From: JAFMDF01 sp965277445
Lineage (GTDB): Bacteria > Bacteroidota > Bacteroidia > Chitinophagales > Saprospiraceae
Assembly (NCBI GenBank): GCA_965277445.1
Contig: CBDICY010000013.1
Coordinates: 2,418,001-2,482,000, forward strand
Length of the DNA stretch: 64,000 nucleotides
Direction: 5' to 3'
Position 1 is the stretch's first letter. Each line of letters begins with the position of its first letter. A model generated the notes under the pieces. It did no database searches and had not been told where the DNA came from. It saw nothing but the letters and a program-made list of their open reading frames with translations. Shown one piece after another: positions 34,301 through 40,930 of the stretch. A program made the position numbers and the translations under genes.

Positions 34301-35213
34301 TGCCTAAAGTCCCTGTTCCTGTAATTTCCGTATTGGTTGCACTTGTAATAATAGGCGCTGCTTTATCATCATTTCCTCCAGACACCAATTGAATACCTGT
34401 TATAGTGTTACAAGACATTTCATTTTCGGAAATTCGGATACCAAAAGCGTTGCGAACCCTTACACCAATTTCATTGCCCGTAATGATATTCTTTTCAATT
34501 AGGGCAAAGTCTGAGCCGTTCCTAGTATAAATTCCTGCCCATTCATTGCCTAAATCTGGGGTATTATTATAATCTGTACCGATAATATTATTGGTAATTT
34601 CTATATTTTCTGCATTCGCACTTACTACAATTCCGACCCCATTAAAAGGGCCTATCTCTCCAGTTTCAGGAAAGAAATCTTGTGCAATGCCACAATTATA
34701 AATGACATTTCCTTTTTCTTCATCTCCAATAATGACATTATCTGCTCCATCTACATCAATTCCATCATCGGGAAAATTGCGAATTTCTAAGCCATAAATA
34801 GCAGATTCGCTCCCAAAGATTTTAAGCGCATTAATTGGCGAATTCCAAGTTGGAACCGATCCATCTAAAATAATTTTAGGTTCAAAATTTCCATTAGTCC
34901 CATAACCAGGTTGAGTGGTTCCATCAATGATGGTGGCGGGATTAATCAAACTGGGAAGTGGTACTCCTGAAGTGTTTCCCACAAAAATTACTGCTCGATC
35001 AGTAGTAGGAATATCAAAAATAATGCGATTGGGGCCCTGAAAGATATTGGCACAATTGATGGCATCTCTTAGCGTGCCAAGACCTTCATCTGCCGTAGAA
35101 TTGACGATAATCGTACCGTCAGGCTGACCACATTGACTTTTTAGGGAAATAGAGAAAACAGGGATACACAAGGTAAGAATAGCTACTTGTTTGAAGTAGG
35201 TAAAAACGTTCAT
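28326..35213 (-). CDS. Giant T9SS-secreted protein with beta-helix, SprB, PKD, cohesin/dockerin-like domains
   Basis: About 2295 residues from the ATG at 35213, chosen because a signal peptide (VFTYFKQVAILTLCIPVFSI) then starts the chain. Two right-handed beta-helix units follow, each opening with a GSLRDAINCAN-type motif (near residues 40 and 390). Twelve SprB-type repeats of about 75 residues come next (about 740-1640; pattern GNGxxxxPxFxNLxAGxYTVTVTDANNC), then one PKD domain (YSWDFGDGTTANEDN), a cohesin-like domain, a carboxypeptidase-regulatory-like domain, a dockerin-like GDVNHSGAVTVSDILELRKL and a second cohesin-like domain. A T9SS type A sorting signal (NQPNPFAQTTVIKYQLP through KKMLVLNK) ends it. 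It should be exported by T9SS as a surface or secreted adhesin-like protein. Confidence 0.9.
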   Translation of the reverse strand: MNVFTYFKQVAILTLCIPVFSISLKSQCGQPDGTIIVNSTADEGLGTLRDAINCANIFQGPNRIIFDIPTTDRAVIFVGNTSGVPLPSLINPATIIDGTTQPGYGTNGNFEPKIILDGSVPTWNSPINALKIFGSESAIYGLEIRNFPDDGIDVDGADNVIIGDEEKGNVIYNCGIAQDFFPETGEIGPFNGVGIVVSANAENIEITNNIIGTDYNNTPDLGNEWAGIYTRNGSDFALIEKNIITGNEIGVRVRNAFGIRISENEMSCNTITGIQLVSGGNDDKAAPIITSATNTEITGTGTLGNEIELYISEGCGDTPCQGTTFIGRTIVQNDGNWTLNAPFNRDIINGENITAIALDSNDRTSTFSDCITSLVATNNCSDTNGIIWVTNNNDGGDGSLRAAIECANATPGPNTIQFNINGGGRQQINVGSTTSTELPFLRDGGTIIDATTQPGYGTGGVFQPLIVLDGSGYDWRFPHNALWVRADNCEIYGLEIRNFPDDGIDITGGDFNIIGAPNKGNVLYNCGSEKDIFEDDPAQRSWNGCAIVMKNGAQNTTIQGNIIGTNFEKTVTIGNELCGIILQSNGNSNNLIGGTATGEGNVFAYNPIGLSVFSGSFNNSILGNAFYCNTDNGIALGGDGNNAQVAPTINTASVSVINGTADSDGTVEVYTTSSNCQDGPCQGNTLIGRATVVNNIWRMDAPFLNGITLQGGEQLTALLTNSTGNTSAFGVCITVAGIAPPPADCSIDLGISGFSNESCVGNDGAFTLSSGNAQQPITYDFGNGATQNPIFSNLSAGTYTVTATDAAGCDANLTVIISQDPTPSLSIVNTDNESCGAADGSFTVQATGGRAPYIYELDNGQISRTPSFNNLAAGNYTVSVMDANNCSTSQTITIQRTGSINVSVADMRDDNCNGANGSFRIAATGGQTPYTYNLGNGAVTTNEFTGLTAGNYAVTVVDANNCSTVANINLSGSTAPVTAINNVTQTTCSQSSGSVSISVTGGAAPFQYNIGNGNSLSPNFANLSAGDYVITVTDANNCTALQSITINEPSSPNLSITSSQNAACGNANGALSVLSAGGQAPYTYDIGQGITTNPNFSSLAEGDYTVTVYDANSCSDVMAVTIENSPTPTLAIANKQDASCNLNNAILTVIGTGVAPFTYDIGEGPTFNPTFNNLAAGSYTVTLTDNNNCTASTTIDIESTGGPQINVQNTSEARCDRSNGSFTVNAFGGFAPYTYDIGDGPTDDPEFYDLAGGNYVVTLTDDNGCTATQSITLGNIPAPTFGIGDIIDASCGEANGSFKVSAFGGLPPYGFSIGGESTANPDFSELKAGAYTIVVTDANNCATALGVVIEGTEMPEIEVVNQQAANCSTADGQFDLQVTGGVAPYFFDLGEGESTNNTFRNLSPGNYEVTITDASNCSQVKTITIEGSTDISLAITDQLPAACGENNGRFTINPTGGQAPYNYTLNGIAYPSANFTDLAAGTYAVAAIDANGCATNQNIEITATDGPNLTVEVLASCGDPSAIINITATQGQAPYQYDIGSGPTNLSTFRGIAAGIYDLKVTDAAGCERTQSVIVNLPTQEPTAVIDITQQPGCNTDNGSLKVNVTRGIPPYLYALSDTEQSPFATFSNLSAGDYNITVTDAGGCSTVIPVVLEGGDNNPTANFDLNFNDLEGIFTNTTQNGTAYSWDFGDGTTANEDNTTHSFTREGTYTICLTATNDCGADTYCEDYTIEALNTNKSFEFDFGEVTGQVGNTVKIPLYVLNFKSIVGFQKSVHLADPSVAKIIGITDLNLAGLSTSQFSLKDDQFTMSWFDGTIEGIDLADSTIIYQVEVELLTDNTCIDVLIKDEPLPTEVYKKVGTSEVVVEAFKRTGEICVGNGGASDQTAKVSGLITMEDGMPLSEVNLSCSNQVDIINAEDGSYAFTDLAPANYKITPHKDVNPLNGVTTFDLVLMQNHILGNQKFDSPYKIIAGDVNHSGAVTVSDILELRKLLLSDISNFTKNTSWRFVASDYEFPNPANPFQEAFPESTTLNLRDKDLVADFIGVKIGDVNATATPNNLVLAEDRNTSKGTFTITTKEMYLQKGETITVAFKGENLSNLLGFQYTLVANQQALSIEAIEVSDHFSTNNIGQSLQQRGYLLTSWVNENPDKSLTNNSLFQLKIKAHQTGKLSELLQITSDFLVAEAYDKDNNYLAIELAFTTPILSSTADFELSQNQPNPFAQTTVIKYQLPDNGQVQLRIFDMQGKLIKTTEENGQKGQNEWTVQRTDLPTGGVYYYQLNTPFGNAVKKMLVLNK

Positions 35214-35697
35214 AAGCCCTCGGTTTTTGGCGAAGTAAAGATTTGTCATTGAGTACGTTAAAAATTGTGGGTAACAAATTTTAGGTAATCAACTTTTACT
35301 TCTAATGTTCATGAAATTTAGTGTGTAACGTTTGTTTTAACACAAAAACTCCAATATACTTAATGAGTTAGGTTAAAAGATTATAAGCGAGTGTCAAATA
35401 GGTGTTGGTAAATTAATCCGCTTATTTGGACTTAGAACTTATAATCTGTTGGATAGTAATTGGACGTTACACTTAACACAAAGTTACAAATTTTTGAAAT
35501 TTCTTATTTGTATAATATTGTCATATAGCTTTAAATAATTATTAAAAAAATAGTATATGAAGTAAAATATTTAATAAAATATTGATAAACAGTTAATTAA
35601 AATTTGTAAATTTAAAATATTGATTTAAAATAAATTTACTTAATTTCAATAACCATTACTAATAACACTATATGGTTTGCTGTTTTAGGTATGAAAT
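35214..35697. other. Gene-free divergent region containing a nested palindrome
   Basis: Between the giant T9SS gene and the hydrolase gene. GTGTAACGT (35323-35331) pairs with ACGTTACAC (35464-35472). Nested inside, AGATTATAAG (35378-35387) pairs exactly with CTTATAATCT (35438-35447). The rest is A/T-rich and must hold the promoters of both genes. Confidence 0.6.
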
Positions 35698-35745
35698 TTG
35701 AATAAACCCAATTATCTCTACACTTATTCAAAACGACCGCACGCT

Positions 35746-36699
35746 ATGGGGATCAACTTAATAAAGAGCAAGCCCGAAATACCTGAAAAAAATCAACCTG
35801 CTTTAGTTTTTGTGCATGGTGCCTGGCATGGTGCCTGGTGTTGGCAAGAACATTTTATTCCTTTTTTCACTAAGAATGGTTACGAATGCTACACTTTTGA
35901 TTTGCCAAACCATGGCACTCAAAAAGACCAGAAAGGCATTAATCAGTACCGTATCAAAGATTATCTAAATCATCTAGAACTTGTTGTAGCAGAAATCAAT
36001 CAGCCGGTTATACTAATTGGCCACTCTATGGGCGGTTATATTGTCCAAAAATATTTAGAAACAAAGGATTGCCAAGCTGCAATCCTGATGGCACCTGTTC
36101 CTTGTAAACCAATTTGGCGGTTATTTTTTAAACTGTTGAGAAATCAACCGCTTACCATGCTAAAAATGATTGGTACTTTTGATTTATTTCAATTAGTGAA
36201 TACTAATGAAAAAGCAGGATACCTTTTATTTTCTAATAAGTTACCAGCCGATAAAATAGAAATCTACACTCAAAAACTAGGAAGTGAATCTTTTAAATTA
36301 ATGATTTTCGATTTTTTATTGTCTAGTATCAAAAGGCGAAAAAATCTAGCGATTCCTGTACTAGTTCAATGTGCAGGAAAAGATAATGTAGTTTCCTTAG
36401 AAGAGACAAAATATACGCGTCGGTTTCAACAAGCTGATTATCAGTTTTTTAAGAACTTGACTCATGATGTCATGTTGGACTCTAACTGGTTGGTAGCTGC
36501 TAAAGGAATGCTCCATTGGATTGAGGATAAGTTTCCCGTATTGGAAGAGGCGCAAAATATTTTCACTAAAAAACCTACTCTAAAAATTCAATTTCCTGAT
36601 GCCGTTCAAGATTTAATTATTAATTTGGGCGAAAATAATGAAATTGATGCTAACAAAACGAAAATACTGGGGCTGGGGAAATCTAAGCGAGACAATTGA
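35746..36699 (+). CDS. Alpha/beta hydrolase
   Basis: 317 residues from the ATG at 35746; a TTG 16 codons upstream (35698) is an alternative. The oxyanion-hole region FVHGAWHGAWCW (about residues 18-29) and the nucleophile elbow GHSMGG (serine near residue 94) are clear, with an acid in GKDN and a late His in LTHDV completing the triad. It is an esterase/lipase-like enzyme of unknown substrate; a hydrophobic cap (about 125-200) hints at a lipid-like substrate. Its last 62 bases overlap the start of the FAD-oxidase gene in another frame, so the two are translationally coupled. Confidence 0.85.
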   Translation: MGINLIKSKPEIPEKNQPALVFVHGAWHGAWCWQEHFIPFFTKNGYECYTFDLPNHGTQKDQKGINQYRIKDYLNHLELVVAEINQPVILIGHSMGGYIVQKYLETKDCQAAILMAPVPCKPIWRLFFKLLRNQPLTMLKMIGTFDLFQLVNTNEKAGYLLFSNKLPADKIEIYTQKLGSESFKLMIFDFLLSSIKRRKNLAIPVLVQCAGKDNVVSLEETKYTRRFQQADYQFFKNLTHDVMLDSNWLVAAKGMLHWIEDKFPVLEEAQNIFTKKPTLKIQFPDAVQDLIINLGENNEIDANKTKILGLGKSKRDN

Positions 36700-38233
36700 C
36701 CCACAAATTTTAGCCCAATACGTCGCCAACCTAAAAGCTATGTTTCAAGTAAAGGAATTGGAAAATATCGAACCGATTCCTATTGAAACACTTCAATTAA
36801 GAGCACCTAGGTTTAATCTGCCAAAACGTTTCCAAGCGTTTTGTACAAGTGAAAAATTAGATCGTGCATCGCATAGTTTCGGCAAATCTTTCCGAGATGT
36901 TTGGAGAGGACTGCATGGTCAATTTGACAATCCACCTGATTATGTGGCTTATCCAAAAACAGAACAAGAAATTTTGGATTTAATGCAGTTTGCTGGAAAA
37001 GAACAAATTGCCTTAGTGCCTTTTGGTGGTGGCTCTAGTGTTTCGGGTGGGGTAGAACCGACTACTTCCTCCGCTTACCAAGGCGTCCTTACCGTAAATA
37101 TGCGGTATTTTGATAAAATCTTATCTATAGATAAAGCTTCTCGATCGGCACATATTCAAGGTGGTATTTTTGGCCCTGCCCTAGAAGCGGGTTTAAAACC
37201 GCACGGACTAACCTTAAGGCATTACCCGCAAAGTTTTGAATTTTCTACTTTAGGTGGTTGGATTGTGACACGTTCTGGTGGTCATTTTGCTACTTTGTAC
37301 ACTCATATAGACGAATTTGTGCAAGGCGTCCGAATGGTTACGCCGCAGGGCATTATGGAAAGTCGAAGATTACCAGGACATGGCGCTGGCCCAAGTGAGG
37401 AACGTTTAGTTGCAGGCTCAGAAGGAATTTTTGGGATTGTGACTTCCGCTTGGATGCGTTTGCAAAATATTCCGACTTATAAATTAACTAAAGCTATTAA
37501 ATTTGATAGCTTTGAAGCAGCAGTAGAAACAACTCGATTAATTGCTCAAAGTGGCTTGAACCCTGCAAATGCTCGATTAGTTGATCCAATGGAAGCTGCG
37601 TCGAATGGACTAGGAGATGGAAGGTCTACGATGGTCATTATTGGATTTGAATCGCATCATCATTCTGTTAATCATTGGATGGACTTAGCCTTAGCCATTT
37701 GCACAGAGCAAGGTGGTGTTTATGAGACTAAACCAGCCAAAGGTGGTCGAAGCCAAAAAGCAGATGCTTGGAAAAGTTCGTTCTTAAAAGCCCCCTACCT
37801 TAGAGATGAGTTGATGAAAAAAGGATTTATTTTAGAAACTTTTGAAACGGCAGTTACTTGGGATCAATTTCCAGCTTTTCATAAAAATGTTAAACAAGCG
37901 ACGCAAGAAGCAGTTAATAGACATTGTGGAGGCGGAACGGTTACTTGTCGATTTACGCATTTATATCCAGATGGTCCTGCACCTTATTATACCATTATTG
38001 CTAAAGGCGAAAAAGGAAAGCAACTGGAACAATGGGATGCGGTTAAAATAGCAGCTTCCAATGCCATTATTGCCAATGGTGGGACGATTACGCATCACCA
38101 TGCGGTTGGGAAAGACCATCAGCCTTATTATGCACAGCAACAGTCGCCTATTTTTGGACAGGCTTTGCGAGCCATTAAAGATAAATTAGACCCTCAATGG
38201 ATTTTGAACCCAGAGGTTTTGATAAAGAAATGA
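36638..38233 (+). CDS. FAD-binding oxidase, alkylglycerone-phosphate synthase (AGPS)-like
   Basis: 531 residues. The N-terminal KYWGWGN motif, the FAD-binding segment VPFGGGSSVSGGVEP (about 127-141), the HYPQSFEFSTLGGWIVTRSGG block (about 195-215), CRFTHLYPDGPAPYY and the C-terminal TITHHHAVGKDHQPY are the signature set of the AGPS/VAO branch. Human and trypanosomal AGPS exchange the acyl chain of acyl-DHAP for a fatty alcohol to start ether-lipid synthesis; bacterial homologues of this branch are often uncharacterised. It begins inside the upstream hydrolase gene (62-base overlap), which suggests a shared lipid-related task. An SDR follows. Confidence 0.8.
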   Translation: MKLMLTKRKYWGWGNLSETIDPQILAQYVANLKAMFQVKELENIEPIPIETLQLRAPRFNLPKRFQAFCTSEKLDRASHSFGKSFRDVWRGLHGQFDNPPDYVAYPKTEQEILDLMQFAGKEQIALVPFGGGSSVSGGVEPTTSSAYQGVLTVNMRYFDKILSIDKASRSAHIQGGIFGPALEAGLKPHGLTLRHYPQSFEFSTLGGWIVTRSGGHFATLYTHIDEFVQGVRMVTPQGIMESRRLPGHGAGPSEERLVAGSEGIFGIVTSAWMRLQNIPTYKLTKAIKFDSFEAAVETTRLIAQSGLNPANARLVDPMEAASNGLGDGRSTMVIIGFESHHHSVNHWMDLALAICTEQGGVYETKPAKGGRSQKADAWKSSFLKAPYLRDELMKKGFILETFETAVTWDQFPAFHKNVKQATQEAVNRHCGGGTVTCRFTHLYPDGPAPYYTIIAKGEKGKQLEQWDAVKIAASNAIIANGGTITHHHAVGKDHQPYYAQQQSPIFGQALRAIKDKLDPQWILNPEVLIKK

Positions 38234-38308
38234 AAATTAGAGCATATTTAAATTTTCTTTCTCTCTGATAATAAATTGCTTATCAGTTAATCAAGATTTT
38301 CATTATTT

Positions 38309-38368
38309 GATTGCCAGACTGCCTGATTGTTGTCGAAAGGGAAAAAACAATCAGGCAATCTAACAATC
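38309..38368 (+). terminator. 60-bp hairpin after the AGPS-like gene
   Basis: The left arm 38309-38331 (GATTGCC, AGACTGCCTGATTGTT) and right arm 38346-38368 are complementary at about 20 of 23 positions. It is related in sequence and layout to the hairpin after mutS (59882-59939), with paired changes between the two. Confidence 0.6.
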
Positions 38369-38461
38369 ATAACAATTTTAGGAAAAAAAAGCATTTACAC
38401 CAATTTTTCCAATAAGCGAAATTGTATTTTAGACATACGCTTACTAACTATAACTAAATTA

Positions 38462-39214
38462 ATGGATTCTATCAAAGACAAATGTGCTGTTGTAACTGGA
38501 GCAGCATCAGGAATTGGACAAGCGACGGCGGTATTATTAGCCAAAAATGGCGCAAAAGTGATTGTGTCGGACATCAATGAAGCAGCAGCGCTAGAAACGG
38601 TAAAAATGATTGCCGAAGCAGGCGGAACAGCGAAATTTATTGCTTGTAATGTAGCGGATAAAGCGGCGGTAAAAGAATTAATGGTACAATCCATTGCTAC
38701 TTTTGGCCCCATTAAATTTGCGGTGAATAATGCAGGAATTGGTGGTGTCTTATCTCCCTTACACGAAATTAAATTCGAGAACTGGGATAGAATGATGGCG
38801 ATTAATTTGACGGGCGTTTTTTACTGTATGAAAGAAGAGATTAGTGCCATGTTGCATCATGGAGGGGGAAATATTGTCAATGTTGCTTCTTTGGCGGGTT
38901 TAGGTGGTGTTCCTGGAGGAAGCCCATATTGCGCAGCTAAACATGGGGTGGTAGGACTAACCAGATCGGCTTCTATGGAGTATGCTAAGTTGAATATTCG
39001 AGTAAACGCCGTTTGTCCCGGTTGGACGGAGACAGCAATCTTAGATGGTTTAAGCCCAGAAATGTTAGAAACAAGTGTTCGGCGCTATGTGCCAATGGGT
39101 CGCTTAGGAAAGCCAATGGAAGTAGCGGAAACAATTATGTGGTTATTGAGTGATAAAGCTTCTTTTATCAATGGGCATTGTTTGGCTATTGATGGAGGGA
39201 TGAAGGCAAGTTAA
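38462..39214 (+). CDS. SDR family oxidoreductase
   Basis: 250 residues from the ATG at 38462; the open frame extends 45 codons further up but that part covers a hairpin and is not coding. The cofactor motif TGAASGIG (about residues 12-19), NNAGIGG near 87, the catalytic serine in VASLAGLGG and YCAAK (near 155) are typical classical SDR features, as is the end INGHCLAIDGGM. Substrate unknown. It follows the AGPS-like gene by about 230 bases; if that enzyme makes alkyl-DHAP, an SDR such as this could reduce it, but this is speculation. Confidence 0.88.
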   Translation: MDSIKDKCAVVTGAASGIGQATAVLLAKNGAKVIVSDINEAAALETVKMIAEAGGTAKFIACNVADKAAVKELMVQSIATFGPIKFAVNNAGIGGVLSPLHEIKFENWDRMMAINLTGVFYCMKEEISAMLHHGGGNIVNVASLAGLGGVPGGSPYCAAKHGVVGLTRSASMEYAKLNIRVNAVCPGWTETAILDGLSPEMLETSVRRYVPMGRLGKPMEVAETIMWLLSDKASFINGHCLAIDGGMKAS

Positions 39215-39231
39215 AATAGGGGGCAGGCTTT

Positions 39232-39266
39232 AGGTTTCAGGTCGTGAATTATCTAGCCTGAAACCT
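39232..39266 (+). terminator. Hairpin after the SDR gene
   Basis: AGGTTTCAGG (39232-39241) and CCTGAAACCT (39257-39266) are perfectly complementary; a TTTTTT run follows 20 bases later. Confidence 0.6.
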
Positions 39267-39336
39267 ACAACCTGATACCCGACACCTTTTTTAATAATTT
39301 AATGCTTGAAAACTGGTGTGTTTTATAAAAAATACC

Positions 39337-39344
39337 TATTTTTG
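39337..39344 (+). promoter_or_regulatory. Probable -7 box for rpsU
   Basis: TATTTTTG matches the Bacteroidota TAnnTTTG consensus. It lies about 87 bases before the rpsU start. No clear -33 TTG was found at the expected distance. Confidence 0.4.
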
Positions 39345-39430
39345 CAGCCGAATTTAAAAAATGAGATTTTATGTGCCTTTTTAGATAAAATCTTATTTAT
39401 ACTTAATAAAAATCAAATCAAGGAGTATTT

Positions 39431-39619
39431 ATGTTAATTATTGATGTAAAAGATAACGAATCAATTGACAAGGCGCTAAGAAGATATAAGCGTAAATTCC
39501 AACAAGTAGGAACTTTGAAGGAATTAAGAAGAAGAAAGCATTTTACTAAGCCATCTGTTGAGCGTAGAGATGAAGTATTAAAAGCTTCTTATAAGAAAAA
39601 GAAATTCGGCGATAGCTAA
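39431..39619 (+). CDS. rpsU: 30S ribosomal protein S21
   Basis: 62 residues, full length for Bacteroidota S21. It begins MLIIDVKDNESIDKALRRYK and continues with the basic helix-loop GTLKELRRRKHFTKPSVERR and a lysine-rich tail. It binds the 30S platform near the anti-Shine-Dalgarno. A strong hairpin follows at 39657-39694. Confidence 0.95.
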   Translation: MLIIDVKDNESIDKALRRYKRKFQQVGTLKELRRRKHFTKPSVERRDEVLKASYKKKKFGDS

Positions 39620-39656
39620 TTATCGTTGTTACTATATTGGAGGATTTGCCCTCAAT

Positions 39657-39694
39657 AATGCCTGTAATTTGCCAATGTGTAGATTACAGGCATT
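39657..39694 (+). terminator. Terminator hairpin after rpsU
   Basis: AATGCCTGTAAT (39657-39668) pairs perfectly with ATTACAGGCATT (39683-39694), 37 bases after the stop. Confidence 0.7.
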
Positions 39695-39838
39695 GTTCGT
39701 TGTGGTTAAATTATTCCAACCTATTAAATATTCACCGAATGTTAGCCTATTTTACCCTATGAAGTGAATAGAAGAGTAGCTAAAAAAGAACCTTCTGGTA
39801 CAATTTATAAGTCTTTGATAGGTTAACTTGTATTGTTA

Positions 39839-39884
39839 CCATGTTGCCTTGTTGCCTATAAAACATGGCAACAACGCAACATGG
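39839..39884. repeat. Near-perfect 18-bp inverted repeat in the rpsU-SET gap
   Basis: CCATGTTGCCTTGTTGCC (39839-39856) pairs at 17 of 18 positions with 39867-39884 across a 10-base loop. The arms are built from GTTGCC words. The surrounding 39695-40042 gap holds no gene. Confidence 0.7.
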
Positions 39885-40042
39885 ATCCCCTAAATATTAG
39901 TTGTCAATCATTTAAAAATCAAACCATTACACAAATTTTCCAGCCCCAAACCTTGTTTTTTTCATAAAAACAAGTAATTTACAGAAAATGATTGTTGTTT
40001 TTTCAAAGGAACACCATCATTATTCTTCATTAAAATGAGAAA

Positions 40043-40432
40043 ATGTTACACATTCCAGGGCTATATATCGCCGATTCAGAAGGACGGGGTAGAGGTGTTT
40101 TTACAGCGGTGGATATCAGCAAAGGGGATATTATTGAATATTGTCCTTTAATCATTATTCCTCCCAACCAGAAAGAACTGGTAGACAAAACTATCTTCCA
40201 CGATTACTACTATAATTGGCCAAAACCCGTTGGAGCCGCTTGTATTCCTTTAGGATATGGTTCCATTTATAACCACTCCGTCAAACCTAATGCTGAAATT
40301 GTTTTGGACGTGGAAGGAAAGGTATTGCAATTTCATTGTATTAAAGCGACCGCAGCAGGCTCAGAGATTTTTGTGGACTATGCAGGCGGAGATGCTGCTG
40401 AATTAGAGACACTTTGGTTTAAAGCGGTTTAA
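40043..40432 (+). CDS. Small SET-domain protein
   Basis: 129 residues, a minimal SET domain. GRGRGVFTAVDISKGDIIEY (about residues 13-32) is the N-terminal SET motif, GYGSIYNHSVKPNA (about 73-86) is the NHSxxPN motif and GSEIFVDYAGG (about 109-119) is the ExxxDY motif. No post-SET cysteines. It resembles stand-alone bacterial SET proteins with unknown targets. It is not closely similar to the SET protein at 7502-8101, which is longer and has a cysteine-rich tail. Confidence 0.8.
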   Translation: MLHIPGLYIADSEGRGRGVFTAVDISKGDIIEYCPLIIIPPNQKELVDKTIFHDYYYNWPKPVGAACIPLGYGSIYNHSVKPNAEIVLDVEGKVLQFHCIKATAAGSEIFVDYAGGDAAELETLWFKAV

Positions 40433-40930
40433 GCGTGACTGGTAATTGGTGACTAGTGATTGGATAAAAAATTGACCTTCAATGTTTAATCTGATGACTA
40501 ATTATGTTCTCAAAACGAATGTCGTTAGGAGACGACGAGATAACGATTCCTAGTCTGAGACTAGAATTATCGGCGCTCAATGTAGCTAGCCTCCAGATTA
40601 GACACGACTATCACCCCCTGACCAACATTGAGCATTTACATCATTAAATAAGTATAGCAAAATCATCAATTCTTGATAGGTTTAATTTTTTGTTTTCCTT
40701 AATACGAATACTTTTATTTTTTGAAATTGAAGTTGAAATTGAAGCTAAAATCATCAAAAAAGGGAACCTCTCCTAAAGAAAGATTCCCTCAAAGTAGTAC
40801 CCTCACAGACTAACTTTTGCAGTATAAATACTTAGTTTTTTTTAGGGTCAACTAAATTTTAAAAAATCAGTTTTACTACCTATATTTTTTGATTTCTAGC
40901 TTCTGAAATTTTGCTAACTGCTAATTGCTA
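40433..40930. other. Gene-free gap with degenerate repeats
   Basis: Holds GTGACTGGTAATTGGTGACT-type word repeats (40435-40470), a GCTCAATG/CATTGAGC inverted pair (about 40575-40635), and a GAAGTTGAAATTGAAG stretch near 40730. A small GGGAA/TTCCC hairpin lies near 40762-40790. No gene is seen. Confidence 0.45.

Noticed and set aside
38327..38461. 45-codon N-terminal extension of the SDR gene
   Set aside because: It covers a terminator hairpin and the promoter gap; the SDR family starts at the ATG at 38462.
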